A stretch of DNA of 64,000 nt from Bacillus sp. FJAT-27225 (GCF_001685025.1 NZ_MAYU01000021.1:744001-808000); one strand, 5' to 3'. Positions 18,136-26,915 are shown, counted from the stretch's first letter. Numbers and translations are program-made. Notes: generated from the letters alone by a model not told the origin.

Positions 18136-18380
18136 AAAAATATTTTTGTAATCTTTACCAAATTTTAAATTTAAACCCAATATACCATAAATACCAAATT
18201 AATGAAATATAAAATCACAAATTATTTAAAAATTTTGAATTTATATTTTATCACTACTTTTTTCATGGACTTTATTTTATCCTTTTCTTCTATTTCTAAT
18301 CTACGGTAATTAAAGTAGACTATCCCTAAGCCAATTAATACTTAAAAGAAGCATGGGGTACGTGCTGTACCCATTACAAT

Positions 18381-18419
18381 AAAAACACCCCTCCTTCAAC
18401 TTATTAGTTAAAAGAGGGG
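18381..18419 (-). terminator. Rho-independent terminator
   Basis: CCCCTC(T) pairs with (G)GAGGGG on the minus strand with TTTTTATTG after it. It lies downstream of the gene ending at 18471. Confidence 0.7.
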
Positions 18420-18470
18420 CGCAGTATTTCAATTATTTTATTGGAGAGGGATTTCTCCTAAACACTTCGA

Positions 18471-18797
18471 CTATAAAGTATTCAGCTCAGCTAAAAAAGC
18501 TGATAATTCTTCTGTTGATTGAAATTTAATTGGGTATCCATAATGAATGGGCTGCTTCCCGGTGTTCTTCCTTTTGGGAAATTGATTTAAAGCAGTACTA
18601 TGATAATACTTACCTACTTTGTCTTTAAGCCATCCATTCTGTTCAACAGTTTTAGGATTTAAAACAATAGTAAGTTCTTTATTAGGCAACAAATAAACCA
18701 CTTCTCTTGTTTCCATATTTTCATACTCATTGCCCTTAGTGGTTTCTTTCGTGACCTTAAAGTTATTTTCTTTTAATGCTTCGGCTCTCTTGTCCAT
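18471..18797 (-). CDS. Hypothetical protein, 108 residues
   Basis: Unrecognised soluble protein with an alternating sheet pattern (TREVVYLLPNKELTIVL) and a helical C-terminus (TEELSAFLAELNTL). I start at the ATG at 18797 (MDKRAEALKE), eight bases after GAGGGG. It overlaps the preceding small gene by 35 bases in another frame. Together with that gene and the nuclease fragment at 18986 it forms a compact accessory group ending in a good terminator. No function is proposed. Confidence 0.55.
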   Translation of the reverse strand: MDKRAEALKENNFKVTKETTKGNEYENMETREVVYLLPNKELTIVLNPKTVEQNGWLKDKVGKYYHSTALNQFPKRKNTGKQPIHYGYPIKFQSTEELSAFLAELNTL

Positions 18798-18975
18798 TGA
18801 TATGCCCCTCGCTTGCTGTATGGTTAATAATTTCAATCACCCGCTCATGAATGACTTTCCAACCTCTATCCAAATCGACTGTAAACCTTTTGTGCGAGCA
18901 TAACGTCACCCTCTCTTCATTGCCATCTTCACCGATTATAAAGACAAATTTCCCAGTTACATACCCTGTAGCCAA
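18763..18975 (-). CDS. Small hypothetical protein, 70 residues
   Basis: The product reads like one beta-rich half (GYVTGKFVFIIGEDGNEER, then TLCSHKRFTVDLD) plus a helix (VIHERVIEIINHTAS). It starts only 10 bases after the stop of the nuclease-like gene and has no strong ribosome site of its own. It may therefore be translationally coupled, or be a frameshifted continuation of something larger. Not recognised. Confidence 0.4.
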   Translation of the reverse strand: MATGYVTGKFVFIIGEDGNEERVTLCSHKRFTVDLDRGWKVIHERVIEIINHTASEGHINGQESRSIKRK

Positions 18976-18985
18976 TTAGTTAACA

Positions 18986-19681
18986 CTAGTATAATAAGGT
19001 TGCCATGTTTTCATAGTTCCCTGCCATTCTTCCGCTTGTATACTTTGCTTCAATTACCCAGACGAATGACGGGGTTTCTATTATAATATCAACCTCTGTT
19101 TTACCCTCTATTCCGGTATTTGGGGGAGGGGGAAGCTTTTTCCACAATGTAATAGAAGGCTTCATATTTTCATAAAGGATATCTGTACCAAAGGCTTGGC
19201 GAAACAGTATAGGAAGCCAGATTTGGGGATCCAACTGCCCGATAGACTTAAATACATTCCAAGTCATTGCATCTTCACTTTTTTCGCTGCTAATATTTTT
19301 TTGCTTTTTCTGTGCGTCAGGATGATGCCGGTCGATAATCAAATGATCCTTGTAGTCATCAAACTTGAACACACCAGTCTGTGAATAAGTTCCTTTTGGA
19401 GCAGTATCAGTTCTATTATGACTCAGTAACTCTATATCCTTTTTTAACCATATAATGGCCTCCTCGACACTCTTGATACCCAGCTCATTTTTTGAAGTCC
19501 ACTTTCCTTTTGAATATAAAATAAAACTGGTCCCATTTGGATTGATATTTCCGATGACGTTTTTCCTCCTGCCACGCTTCCTGGTAATACACTCTCCATT
19601 AATCAATTCACTGTTCGGGTGCTTAACCAATCTGATTCCCTTTAATTGTGACAACTTTTCCAGCAAGATTTTATTATCCAT
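18986..19681 (-). CDS. PD-(D/E)XK nuclease-like protein, possibly C-terminally truncated
   Basis: The protein has 231 residues. Near the C-terminus, EVDIIIETPSFVWVIEAKYT gives the classic nuclease core: Asp, then Glu-Ala-Lys after a hydrophobic strand. The protein ends about 20 residues later (NYENMATLLY), much sooner than usual after the E-x-K motif, where at least one more helix and strand are expected. This suggests truncation or a frameshift near 18986. The N-terminal half is basic (RKRGRRKNVIG) and may bind DNA. Its location between the amino-sugar operon and the defence island fits a restriction-type gene. Confidence 0.55.
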   Translation of the reverse strand: MDNKILLEKLSQLKGIRLVKHPNSELINGECITRKRGRRKNVIGNINPNGTSFILYSKGKWTSKNELGIKSVEEAIIWLKKDIELLSHNRTDTAPKGTYSQTGVFKFDDYKDHLIIDRHHPDAQKKQKNISSEKSEDAMTWNVFKSIGQLDPQIWLPILFRQAFGTDILYENMKPSITLWKKLPPPPNTGIEGKTEVDIIIETPSFVWVIEAKYTSGRMAGNYENMATLLY

Positions 19682-19734
19682 CGTTCCACCCCACTTTGTT
19701 TAAATTCTGTTCTTTCAATGCTATTATTGTTACT

Positions 19735-19932
19735 TTATTTTTTAGTCCACTTATCCCATAATTCTTTCCAAACAGGGTTAAATTTCAACATCATAACCCA
19801 GCACATGGCCAACAGCATGATACTTGTATTGCCTGGCGTTAACCCGAATAAAAAGAATACAATTAGATAAGAGATTGTCATTCCAACAGTAAAAGCAATA
19901 CTCAAAACAAAAAGGTAAAATAAAAATTGCAT
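19735..19932 (-). CDS. Small two-helix membrane protein
   Basis: The 65-residue product has hydrophobic segments at about residues 2-30 and 36-50, then a basic tail (KELWDKWTKK) that would stay in the cytoplasm. GGAGG lies seven bases before the ATG. The leader upstream can fold so that this GGAGG is paired (19941-20019), suggesting translational control. The family is unknown. Small hydrophobic proteins of this kind include toxins and transporter subunits, but nothing in the sequence decides between them. Confidence 0.55.
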   Translation of the reverse strand: MQFLFYLFVLSIAFTVGMTISYLIVFFLFGLTPGNTSIMLLAMCWVMMLKFNPVWKELWDKWTKK

Positions 19933-19940
19933 AAAAAAAC

Positions 19941-20019
19941 CTCCATGAATTTGTTGTAATTACATAAAAGTAACCCCTTCTATAAAGGGATTACTTTCCT
20001 GATGACAATCTTCATGGAG
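19941..20019 (-). promoter_or_regulatory. Structured mRNA leader that can sequester the ribosome site
   Basis: CTCCATGAA (complement of 20011-20019) at the 5' side pairs perfectly with TTCATGGAG (complement of 19941-19949), which contains the GGAG of the small membrane protein gene. Nested inside is a second stem, AAAGTAATCCCTT with AAGGGGTTACTTT (19967-19997). The geometry resembles a translational switch; no known riboswitch class was recognised. Confidence 0.5.
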
Positions 20020-20069
20020 ATAAAAATAATATATGTAATTGTATTTATAATACCATGATATTCTATAGC

Positions 20070-20335
20070 TTAAAATAACTTATTCCCATTTTTTGAAAAA
20101 TCCGCCGATTTCTTGTCTGAACTTTTCCCTTTTATCTTCAATCGATACATTTCAGGAGCCACATGCTCAATCACTCGATATTCCTCATGCCCCCCGAAGA
20201 ATTATTCCCCCAGTCCCTATAGGAACCATCTCAGCAAGGTTAGTACCTGCGAATTTCCCAGAGTTCGGATTTCGCTCCTATTGCAGTTCTTTCATAACTT
20301 TTTCAGTAAACGTTATTTTATTTTTGGTGGATTGA
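20070..20335 (-). pseudogene. Frameshifted gene remnant
   Basis: On the minus strand an in-frame stretch reading GTNLAEMVPIGTGGIILRGA is followed, after a frameshift, by EEYRVIEHVAPEMYRLKIKG and a stop near 20070. A TAG interrupts the first part. The composition is protein-like but I do not recognise the family. There is no ribosome site. The two open plus-strand readings here are antisense to this remnant. Confidence 0.4.
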
Positions 20336-20517
20336 GCATTTAATGGTTTAAACTAAAATTGTTTCTCTTTTTAAAAATAGGTCCGGTGATTATTAAACCG
20401 AACCTTATTTGGTTGTCACTGTCTTTTCTTACATTAGGTTTAATTTTACTCTATTAGCTTAACTGAACGGCTAAAAAGCTTTGTCTAGAACTTGGGAAGG
20501 TGCACTAAAGTCCCAAT

Positions 20518-21102
20518 CTATGATACTTTTTCTATGAATTCCTTCATTTCATGCAAAATTTGTCTGTCAACCATTTCAAACCCTTTTAACATGGATTCAT
20601 TCTTATCTATTTTCAATAGTAATGAATCATTTTGTATGATACTCAGATGGTCTACACTCCCCCTAAGTTTATTAACACCCTCTTCACTATATAAGGAGCG
20701 TTGCTTTCCTTCAAAAGTAAAAGGTACTGTTACAAAAGCCGCTGTAGGCAATTCTTTCTGTTGGGCTGCCTTCGCAATAACATGAGCAGCACCTGTTCCT
20801 GTACCTCCACCCATTCCTGCGACTAGTAATACTATTTCCGCTCCTACCAGGAGTTTTTCAATTGAATCTATATCCTCAACTGCTGCTTTTTCACCCAGAG
20901 TTGGATTCATGCGGGCTCCAATTCCCCTGCATACATTTTTTCCAATTAGAATTTTGGTTTCTGCCTTTGACATATCTATAGACTCATAGTCTGTATTCAC
21001 AGCAATATATTCCACGTCCTGAATTGGATCACTAATCACCCTGTTTATAAAATTGTTTCCGCCCCCGCCAACGCCGAATATCTTAATGTTTCCTTTACTC
21101 AC
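20518..21102 (-). CDS. Truncated FtsZ paralogue (GTPase domain only)
   Basis: The 194 residues align with the N-terminal half of Bacillus FtsZ. FGVGGGGNN (about residues 9-17), YIAVNTD, RGIGARMNPTLGEKAA, the tubulin signature GMGGGTGTGAAH (about 95-106) and VPFTFEGKQR are all there. The protein ends (EMKEFIEKVS) just before the position of the T7 loop (NLDFAD in FtsZ), whose Asp completes the active site of the next subunit. The whole C-terminal domain and tail are absent. It could bind GTP but not polymerise normally. A frameshifted segment after the stop reads IIDWDFSAPSQ, perhaps a relic of the T7 loop, so a decayed gene is the alternative. Followed 71 bases upstream by an unknown partner gene. 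Confidence 0.75.
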   Translation of the reverse strand: MSKGNIKIFGVGGGGNNFINRVISDPIQDVEYIAVNTDYESIDMSKAETKILIGKNVCRGIGARMNPTLGEKAAVEDIDSIEKLLVGAEIVLLVAGMGGGTGTGAAHVIAKAAQQKELPTAAFVTVPFTFEGKQRSLYSEEGVNKLRGSVDHLSIIQNDSLLLKIDKNESMLKGFEMVDRQILHEMKEFIEKVS

Positions 21103-21173
21103 TAGAGAATGCCTCCTTTTTTTAATATTCTTTATTTAACTCTGATTCTAAACTAGTAGTATTCTTTAAAACT

Positions 21174-21773
21174 TTACCATACCTCTATATTTGGGTAATT
21201 TATTTCCTTTCCATTATCCATAAAAGTTATTGCCCTCACTGTAAAATAATCCTTTATGATATTCTTTAATTCTCTTTTCTTTTCTTCTAGTACATGGTCT
21301 TCACTTTCACTTATTTTATCTACTATTAGTTTAAGGGCATTTTGAGCTGGATAATTCTTATAGTTTAAATCATTAATACTAAAATTTACTTTTATATCTC
21401 CTAAAAACTCACCATCTTTGAAAAGACTTTTAACTTTATTATTTATTTCAAAGCGTAATTTATTTATTGTTGCATCGTAGCATTGTCCATAAGCCCCTTT
21501 TACTATATTTCCAATTTCAGGTGGTGTGTCAGCAAATTTATCTGCTTCATCGTTATATATTTCCAAAAGATTTCTCTCAATCACAGGAATATTCTTAAGT
21601 TGATCGATGGATAAATAGGCTATTGGTCTTCGTGTACTTTGGTGGTTAACCAATTGGTTTAATTCTGATACTCTTTTATTTAATTCCGAATAAACCTCAT
21701 CAAAGCTAAATATAATAGGGCCTAATGCCTTTCCCTTTGTAACTGCTTCTGATATAGAAATCTTATATTCCAT
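21174..21773 (-). CDS. Hypothetical protein, partner of FtsZ-like gene
   Basis: The 199-residue soluble protein has a long helical N-terminal third (FDEVYSELNKRVSELNQLVN, coiled-coil-like) and a mixed C-terminal part (KVNFSINDLNYKNYP, then VRAITFMDNGKEI). It is not recognised. It starts after AGGAGG at 21783-21788 and is read 71 bases ahead of the FtsZ-like gene in the same direction, so the two are probably cotranscribed. Their association suggests a functional pair. Confidence 0.55.
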   Translation of the reverse strand: MEYKISISEAVTKGKALGPIIFSFDEVYSELNKRVSELNQLVNHQSTRRPIAYLSIDQLKNIPVIERNLLEIYNDEADKFADTPPEIGNIVKGAYGQCYDATINKLRFEINNKVKSLFKDGEFLGDIKVNFSINDLNYKNYPAQNALKLIVDKISESEDHVLEEKKRELKNIIKDYFTVRAITFMDNGKEINYPNIEVW

Positions 21774-22130
21774 ATAAAAACCTCCTAAGAAATGTTAAAG
21801 ATTAATTTCCCTAAATCACTCTAATCTTTCAGTCGACAACTTTTTATCACATAATCTTAAAATTTGTAATATTTAATCTTTCCTTCTAAGAAGTGTTAAC
21901 TATGTATGTTTAAATTAAAGGACGGTTCCTGTGGTTTTACTATAGAAGTCTACATAGGGTTATGCTGCGCATTTTTGATTCCGGATCATGTCCTGTTCAT
22001 CTTCTCCGTAAGGCCTGTTAGTCCTATTGGTATTAATAATGTACGCTTTCCTCATATTCGCTCCCCCTAAAATAGACTCTATCTAACTATAAATTCTGTT
22101 TAGTAATTGGAAAATCCTTCATAAACAAAC
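21774..22130. other. Intergenic region with repeat half and EVE gene stub
   Basis: GGACGGTTCCTGTGG at 21920-21934 matches one arm of the inverted repeat at 1060-1101. It lies directly beyond the truncated EVE-like reading at 21960-22055. No intact gene is present. Confidence 0.5.
21960..22055 (-). pseudogene. N-terminal stub of an EVE/PUA-like domain gene
   Basis: An ATG at 22055 with AGGGGGAG upstream starts a 31-residue reading. Its beginning, MRKAYIINTNRTNRPYGEDE, and the following DMIRNQKCAA recall the start of EVE-type modified-base-binding proteins, where an aromatic segment would follow at once. Here the frame stops. EVE domains often accompany McrBC, which lies immediately upstream on this strand, so the stub is probably a deleted fifth gene of that locus. 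The call is by recalled pattern. Confidence 0.5.
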
Positions 22131-22158
22131 AAAAAAGAACAGCCGTCAAGACTGCTCT
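22131..22158 (-). terminator. Rho-independent terminator of the mcr operon
   Basis: AGAGCAG and CTGTTCT form a 7-bp stem (one G-T pair) on the minus strand followed by six T. It lies 34 bases past mcrC. Confidence 0.65.
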
Positions 22159-22191
22159 TCAAAGTGGGAAAACGCGACTTCCCGGTTTATT

Positions 22192-23217
22192 TTATTTAAT
22201 TATATTGCAAAGATTTTCATATATATTTCCCCAAGTTTCATCCAGGTTTATTGTAACGACCTGCATCTGAATCCGCTCATCCCATTGAAATACTTCATTT
22301 ACTTCTTTCCCGTTATAAGGATAGATTAGAACACCCTTAACTTTTAGGTTTGATGGCTGATGCATGAGGTAAGTGTAGAGCTGGTACATGTTGTGGCTGT
22401 GAAAGGTTGATTTCCCGTAATTCTCTTGGAATATGTTTTTATAAAACTTGGCATCGATAACAATTTTTTCGTTGCCGGTTTTGTGTGTTAAAGAAACATC
22501 GGTTTTCATTGATGGCAAGAGTGCCGGGTTGCCAATCAGGCGCCATTGCATAATTTCAGAAGATATCCGATACTCCCTTTGCTCTATTCGATAGAAATTA
22601 AATAGGAATTTCTCAAAGAGCTGGTTAAGGGATTTCTCATCGAGTTCTGCTGTAAACAAGGTCCAATTGCCTTGCTTATGTGATAGAAGGACAAATTCAT
22701 GCAGAAGCCTGGCAATATGAATCATCCGTTTGTAGTGAATGGTGTGCCTGCCAAATTGCACTCTGTTAAAAATCCCCATCGTCAGTGCAGGAGTTTCTGT
22801 TTCAGCCATTGCCTCCATTAATACAAAGCTTTGTTTCCTAATTTCTTGGTTTATAAGGCGATTCAAACTGATTGCCTTTAACGTCGATTTCATTATTTGA
22901 TTAGACAAGATATCTGGGGAGTAATAATCTTTTTCACATACAACAACAGGTTTTTTCGCAATGATATACGGCATGGATTGGTCCATCAGCATTCTTCCGC
23001 TCAAATTCTTCGTAGGTGCTACCCGGGAGACATAATTTCTGACCATTCGATGCTGAATCAACTCTTCTGCCTCTTTTAAAAACTGAGCGGCTATGAAATC
23101 ATAGGTAATCATTTCTTCATCAATAGCGTTCATGCTTTTAATAAGTTCGGGCATGTCATTCGCATAACTAAGCAGGCAGAACAGATTCCGGATTGGTACC
23201 TTAAAGATTTCCTCCAT
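22192..23217 (-). CDS. mcrC: McrC-like nuclease subunit of a McrBC system
   Basis: The 341-residue protein matches McrC, the PD-(D/E)XK nuclease that associates with McrB rings on modified DNA. The N-terminal VPIRNLFCLLSYAND is the family start, GRMLMDQSMPYI is a conserved strand pair, and the nuclease core is SMKTDVSL then IVIDAKFYK (Asp...Asp-x-Lys) near residues 240-265. YQLYTYL follows, as usual. It starts only a base after the mcrB stop, so the two are translationally coupled. Expected to cleave DNA carrying modified cytosine; exact specificity lies in the McrB N-terminus. Confidence 0.87.
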   Translation of the reverse strand: MEEIFKVPIRNLFCLLSYANDMPELIKSMNAIDEEMITYDFIAAQFLKEAEELIQHRMVRNYVSRVAPTKNLSGRMLMDQSMPYIIAKKPVVVCEKDYYSPDILSNQIMKSTLKAISLNRLINQEIRKQSFVLMEAMAETETPALTMGIFNRVQFGRHTIHYKRMIHIARLLHEFVLLSHKQGNWTLFTAELDEKSLNQLFEKFLFNFYRIEQREYRISSEIMQWRLIGNPALLPSMKTDVSLTHKTGNEKIVIDAKFYKNIFQENYGKSTFHSHNMYQLYTYLMHQPSNLKVKGVLIYPYNGKEVNEVFQWDERIQMQVVTINLDETWGNIYENLCNIIK

Positions 23218-23218
23218 C

Positions 23219-25795
23219 TTATATTCCTTCCAGCAGATCCCTGGCTACTTCAGGCCGGTCATAAAAATACTCTTCCAAAAGAGGCCTAATTTCAAACGTA
23301 ATAATTCCTTCATACCAATCGTTTTCGTTCAGTTCAGCGGGTTTAGAAGAAAAGAACGAATGGCCAATGGCATAGCCGGCACCCAATTGATAATCCTCAA
23401 CAATTTCATTGTTTATTTTCCGGACTGTATAAAGGATTCTATCTATCATTGTTTCAGATATCCCCTGACGGAAAAGTGAAAGCTTCCATTTTTCATTAAA
23501 GGCAGGCTCAAGGGATACAAAGGCAAAACGCCTCCGGAGGGCAACTTCAAGTTGTGCTAGTGACCGGTCTGCTGTATTCATGGTGCCAATCAGAAACACA
23601 TTGGCGGGTACAGTAAATTTCTTTTTGGAATATCCCATTGTTACATATTCATCACGCTTATCACGTTCTATTAGCATGAACAATTCGCCGAAGATTTTGG
23701 ACAAGTTGCCTCGATTGATTTCATCAATAATGAAATAATAGTTTTTGTCCGGGTTATCCAGAGCCAATTGGCAAAAATCATAAAATATCCCAGTTTGCAG
23801 AGAAAATCCTTTTTCATCCGGACGGAAACCCATGACGAAATCCTCATAAGCATAGTTTTGGTGAAATTGAACCATCTGTACTCTCGATTCATCCCTAACT
23901 CCCATAAGAGAATAAGCAAGCCGCTTTGAAACAAATGTTTTACCAACACCCGGAGGCCCTTGCAGGATGATGTTTTTCTTATAAAGAAGCAAATTGGCGA
24001 TTGTATTGTATTTCTCCTCATACATAAAGACTTCACTTAAAAAGTCTTCTTTGGTATATTCTTCAATGGTCGGGACTACTTGAATTTCCTCGATAAGTTC
24101 CGCTAGAGCTTCCTTCAATTCAGGCTTCAGTATCCATTTAAACGTACTGTCTTCCAAGTACTCACCGTCAAATGGAACACACCAGTACCATGGATCTCCA
24201 TTTTCCCTTTTTGGGACAGGAATACCGGTAGCAGTAATTATCCGTTTTGCCAAATATACAACTGGTGTATTAAAGGAGCTGAAGTGCTTATCCAATGCAT
24301 CGGCCAGCTGTGTAGCGCTTGCTCCCCCACCTAACTCATACATTTTAAAAAGATATTCCAAATCGCTTTTCTTGATTACTGTTTCATCGCGGAGTAACTC
24401 CGCCCATCTTTCCACCGTTATTGGAATAGGAATGATATATTTTTTTCTTTTTTCACTATTCTCCTCAAGCTCATCTTCTGGTAATTGATTCTTATACTGA
24501 TTCATTACAGAGCCCATATTGATACTAAATTCCTCATAAGTAAAAGATTCACTATCAGTGGTATATAATGAATCTTTACCCCTGTCTTGATGTTGGTCGC
24601 CGTACAAAAACCCATAACGAACTCCATTTTCATCAATTCTTACAAAGAATTGAGGTGCCGTCCTATGAGTAGCATGACCCTTTTCATACACTGCAAGCCA
24701 GGAATCAGGTCCGCCGAAGTTCTGGTTCCAGCTGAATCCATTTAGAGTTTTATCTTCAACAAACTCCAAACCGTGAGCCTCGTCCAATTGCCGGATAGCT
24801 TCATGGATTTTTCTCTGCTCTTCACTAACTTTCTTTTTCTTATCAAAATAGAAGATTTGAAAAAGTATGGTGAAATTGTTCCAAGCTTGTAAGATATTTG
24901 TTTCGTATCTTTGTTTTACGTCTTCCTTTATTTCCTCCATTTCTTCCAAAGAAATGTGTCCAGCGTCGATGATTTTGTCGATTACCTTATATTTAATTAA
25001 GTTGACCTTTTCGGAGTTGTGATACATTTTTCTCAACGTTTGGAGGTTTTCAAGGTCCAAAGCGGAAATAGCTTCAAGCATTCGTTCCGGGTGTTCTTTG
25101 TATAAAAAGAGCTCAACTGCAAGTTGATACAAATATTCAACAGCACTTTCCACTTTAATTTTATGATATTGGGTGCTACAGAAAAAAAAGTCCTGGATAT
25201 CGAGCATAGTTAGTTCGGGATGATTAGTCCGAAGGTGTTCAAGGGCTATTTGACACAAAGTATAGTACGTTTCATAATTGCTTCCAACAGTTCCAAGCTT
25301 AAGTTCAATCCCATAACTTCTCTTTAAGTCAGTAAATACTTCCTGCTTATAGAGCGGATATTTTCCATAGTCAACTGCAGCTAATAGATAGCCAAACAAC
25401 GGAGCTCCAAGCGAAATTTGTAGGTTAAATGCTTTCCCTGCCTCACGAAATGACTCTATCCGCTCTTCCAGGGATAAAGGAGATTCATATAACTGATTCC
25501 ACAGTTCGGCTACTTCGGCTGGACGCTCATCAGCATACTTTACCAAATCGCCAGTATTGCTCCAATGAACAAAGCTCCCTGAGGAAGGATTCTCCTTTTG
25601 AATTTTCCTGGCAAGGTCAGTTACAGTCTCTTCAGTAATTTCCTGCCTATTCATAAATTCGTTCAAGCGTGACAGAATCTCAAGCTTATAGGATTCGTCA
25701 TACTGATCGGTTTCTTTGAAGGCTAGATATTTTTTATAGGAAATATCCAGGTAATTGTCTTTAAGCAATGTTTTTTTCAATTCGTCATAATCCAT
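23219..25795 (-). CDS. mcrB: McrB-like AAA+ GTPase with large N-terminal region
   Basis: The protein has 858 residues. The C-terminal AAA+ motor shows Walker A GPPGVGKT (about residue 620), FVMGFRP, Walker B FIIDEINRGN (about 700), GTMNTADRS, the McrB sensor, and the arginine finger region ALRRRFAFV. McrB motors use GTP. The N-terminal 550 residues replace the short DUF3578 domain of E. coli McrB: first a helical part, then a segment with SWNQNFGGPDSWLAVYEKGH resembling DUF3578-like modified-DNA binding. It is followed directly by mcrC and preceded by two accessory genes in the same direction. Confidence 0.87.
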   Translation of the reverse strand: MDYDELKKTLLKDNYLDISYKKYLAFKETDQYDESYKLEILSRLNEFMNRQEITEETVTDLARKIQKENPSSGSFVHWSNTGDLVKYADERPAEVAELWNQLYESPLSLEERIESFREAGKAFNLQISLGAPLFGYLLAAVDYGKYPLYKQEVFTDLKRSYGIELKLGTVGSNYETYYTLCQIALEHLRTNHPELTMLDIQDFFFCSTQYHKIKVESAVEYLYQLAVELFLYKEHPERMLEAISALDLENLQTLRKMYHNSEKVNLIKYKVIDKIIDAGHISLEEMEEIKEDVKQRYETNILQAWNNFTILFQIFYFDKKKKVSEEQRKIHEAIRQLDEAHGLEFVEDKTLNGFSWNQNFGGPDSWLAVYEKGHATHRTAPQFFVRIDENGVRYGFLYGDQHQDRGKDSLYTTDSESFTYEEFSINMGSVMNQYKNQLPEDELEENSEKRKKYIIPIPITVERWAELLRDETVIKKSDLEYLFKMYELGGGASATQLADALDKHFSSFNTPVVYLAKRIITATGIPVPKRENGDPWYWCVPFDGEYLEDSTFKWILKPELKEALAELIEEIQVVPTIEEYTKEDFLSEVFMYEEKYNTIANLLLYKKNIILQGPPGVGKTFVSKRLAYSLMGVRDESRVQMVQFHQNYAYEDFVMGFRPDEKGFSLQTGIFYDFCQLALDNPDKNYYFIIDEINRGNLSKIFGELFMLIERDKRDEYVTMGYSKKKFTVPANVFLIGTMNTADRSLAQLEVALRRRFAFVSLEPAFNEKWKLSLFRQGISETMIDRILYTVRKINNEIVEDYQLGAGYAIGHSFFSSKPAELNENDWYEGIITFEIRPLLEEYFYDRPEVARDLLEGI

Positions 25796-25910
25796 AAAGA
25801 GGTCAACTCCTTATTCTGCATCAGTTATCGTGAGCCAAATTTGTATTGCTTCGTTATTGCCTAGGGCTTTAGAGGAATTATATAAATTAATCCTCTTAAT
25901 CTTCCGAGTA

Positions 25911-26879
25911 TTAATCTATTAGGTAATATCTAATAACCTTTGTTGAGCTCTTCCCGCTTGGCGTATCATAGATAATTTCATATCTGTAAATCCCAAGTGA
26001 TTCCATTGCATTGCAAACTGGAGGCATCCTATTTACCAACCCCATTTGCTTATGAATATCACCGGACCGCAAATCAACATATTCCGCTCCTGCCTCTTTT
26101 GCTTGTTGCAAAATTTTTCTTATATAAACTCTGATTTTTTCGGTTAAACCGGAATTGCTCATTTTGAATGACTTTCTAGTTGAAAAGACTTCTTCCCCCT
26201 TGTTTAATTGGTTCATCAACGGTTGCTTCTTTACTGTTCCTACAACTCTCCCCTGCTCTTTCAACCATTTCCCAAAGCTCCATAAGGCATTATCGACCTT
26301 TTTACTATATTCCAAGTTTTGCTCCCGACCATTGATAAACGATTGAAAGAAACTCTGATATTCAATATAGGAATCAATATTCAAACTGCTGCTGGAAAAA
26401 TGAATCTGCTGTGCTAGAAACGCTCGCTTAGCCCGCTCAACATGCTGGTCATAAAGTGGATATATTAAAGAATTCAAACAATGAAGTATAAAAGCTGGCA
26501 TTACGATGGCATTTTCATGGTAGAGTTTGAATCTGCTTCGGAATTCTTCCACCTTGCTTTTATCAAAAGAACTAAGAGTGGTCACTTCCTTTGCCCATTT
26601 AAAAAACGCTTGTGAAACAAGAACTTCATAATGTTTCTCAACGTTATATGTATTTGGTTTGATTTGGGATAGGGAGTAACCTTTAGCTGCTACCTTTACC
26701 CCACCCGTGTCATCCCGTCTTACTTTGCCATCCTTCCAATAAAGCATAGCGATAATCGCTTCTCCTAGTTCTTTAGGGGTATTCGCATTTCTGATTTTAT
26801 CTAGATGATAATAATAGTAATCCATCGGATATGTTTCAGAACGGAATTCTGAACTCCAAGAGTCTATAAACAATTCCAT
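25911..26879 (-). CDS. McrBC-associated protein with C-terminal winged-helix-like region
   Basis: The 322-residue soluble protein is not a named family to me. The N-terminal two thirds are mainly helical. The C-terminus (VDLRSGDIHKQMGLVNRMPP, then VCNAMESLG) looks like a DNA-binding winged helix and recurs at the ends of several defence proteins as I recall. I start at the ATG at 26879 (GGGAG eight bases upstream) instead of the GTG at 26888. It lies 36 bases after the GIY-YIG gene and 115 bases before mcrB, so it is part of the same unit. Confidence 0.55.
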   Translation of the reverse strand: MELFIDSWSSEFRSETYPMDYYYYHLDKIRNANTPKELGEAIIAMLYWKDGKVRRDDTGGVKVAAKGYSLSQIKPNTYNVEKHYEVLVSQAFFKWAKEVTTLSSFDKSKVEEFRSRFKLYHENAIVMPAFILHCLNSLIYPLYDQHVERAKRAFLAQQIHFSSSSLNIDSYIEYQSFFQSFINGREQNLEYSKKVDNALWSFGKWLKEQGRVVGTVKKQPLMNQLNKGEEVFSTRKSFKMSNSGLTEKIRVYIRKILQQAKEAGAEYVDLRSGDIHKQMGLVNRMPPVCNAMESLGIYRYEIIYDTPSGKSSTKVIRYYLID

Positions 26880-26915
26880 TTCTAACACTCCCTTTCAAAA
26901 TGATGTGACTACTTT

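Noticed and set aside
20093-20343. Two plus-strand readings of 76-80 residues
   Set aside because: They are antisense to a frameshifted minus-strand remnant with more protein-like sequence and lack ribosome sites.
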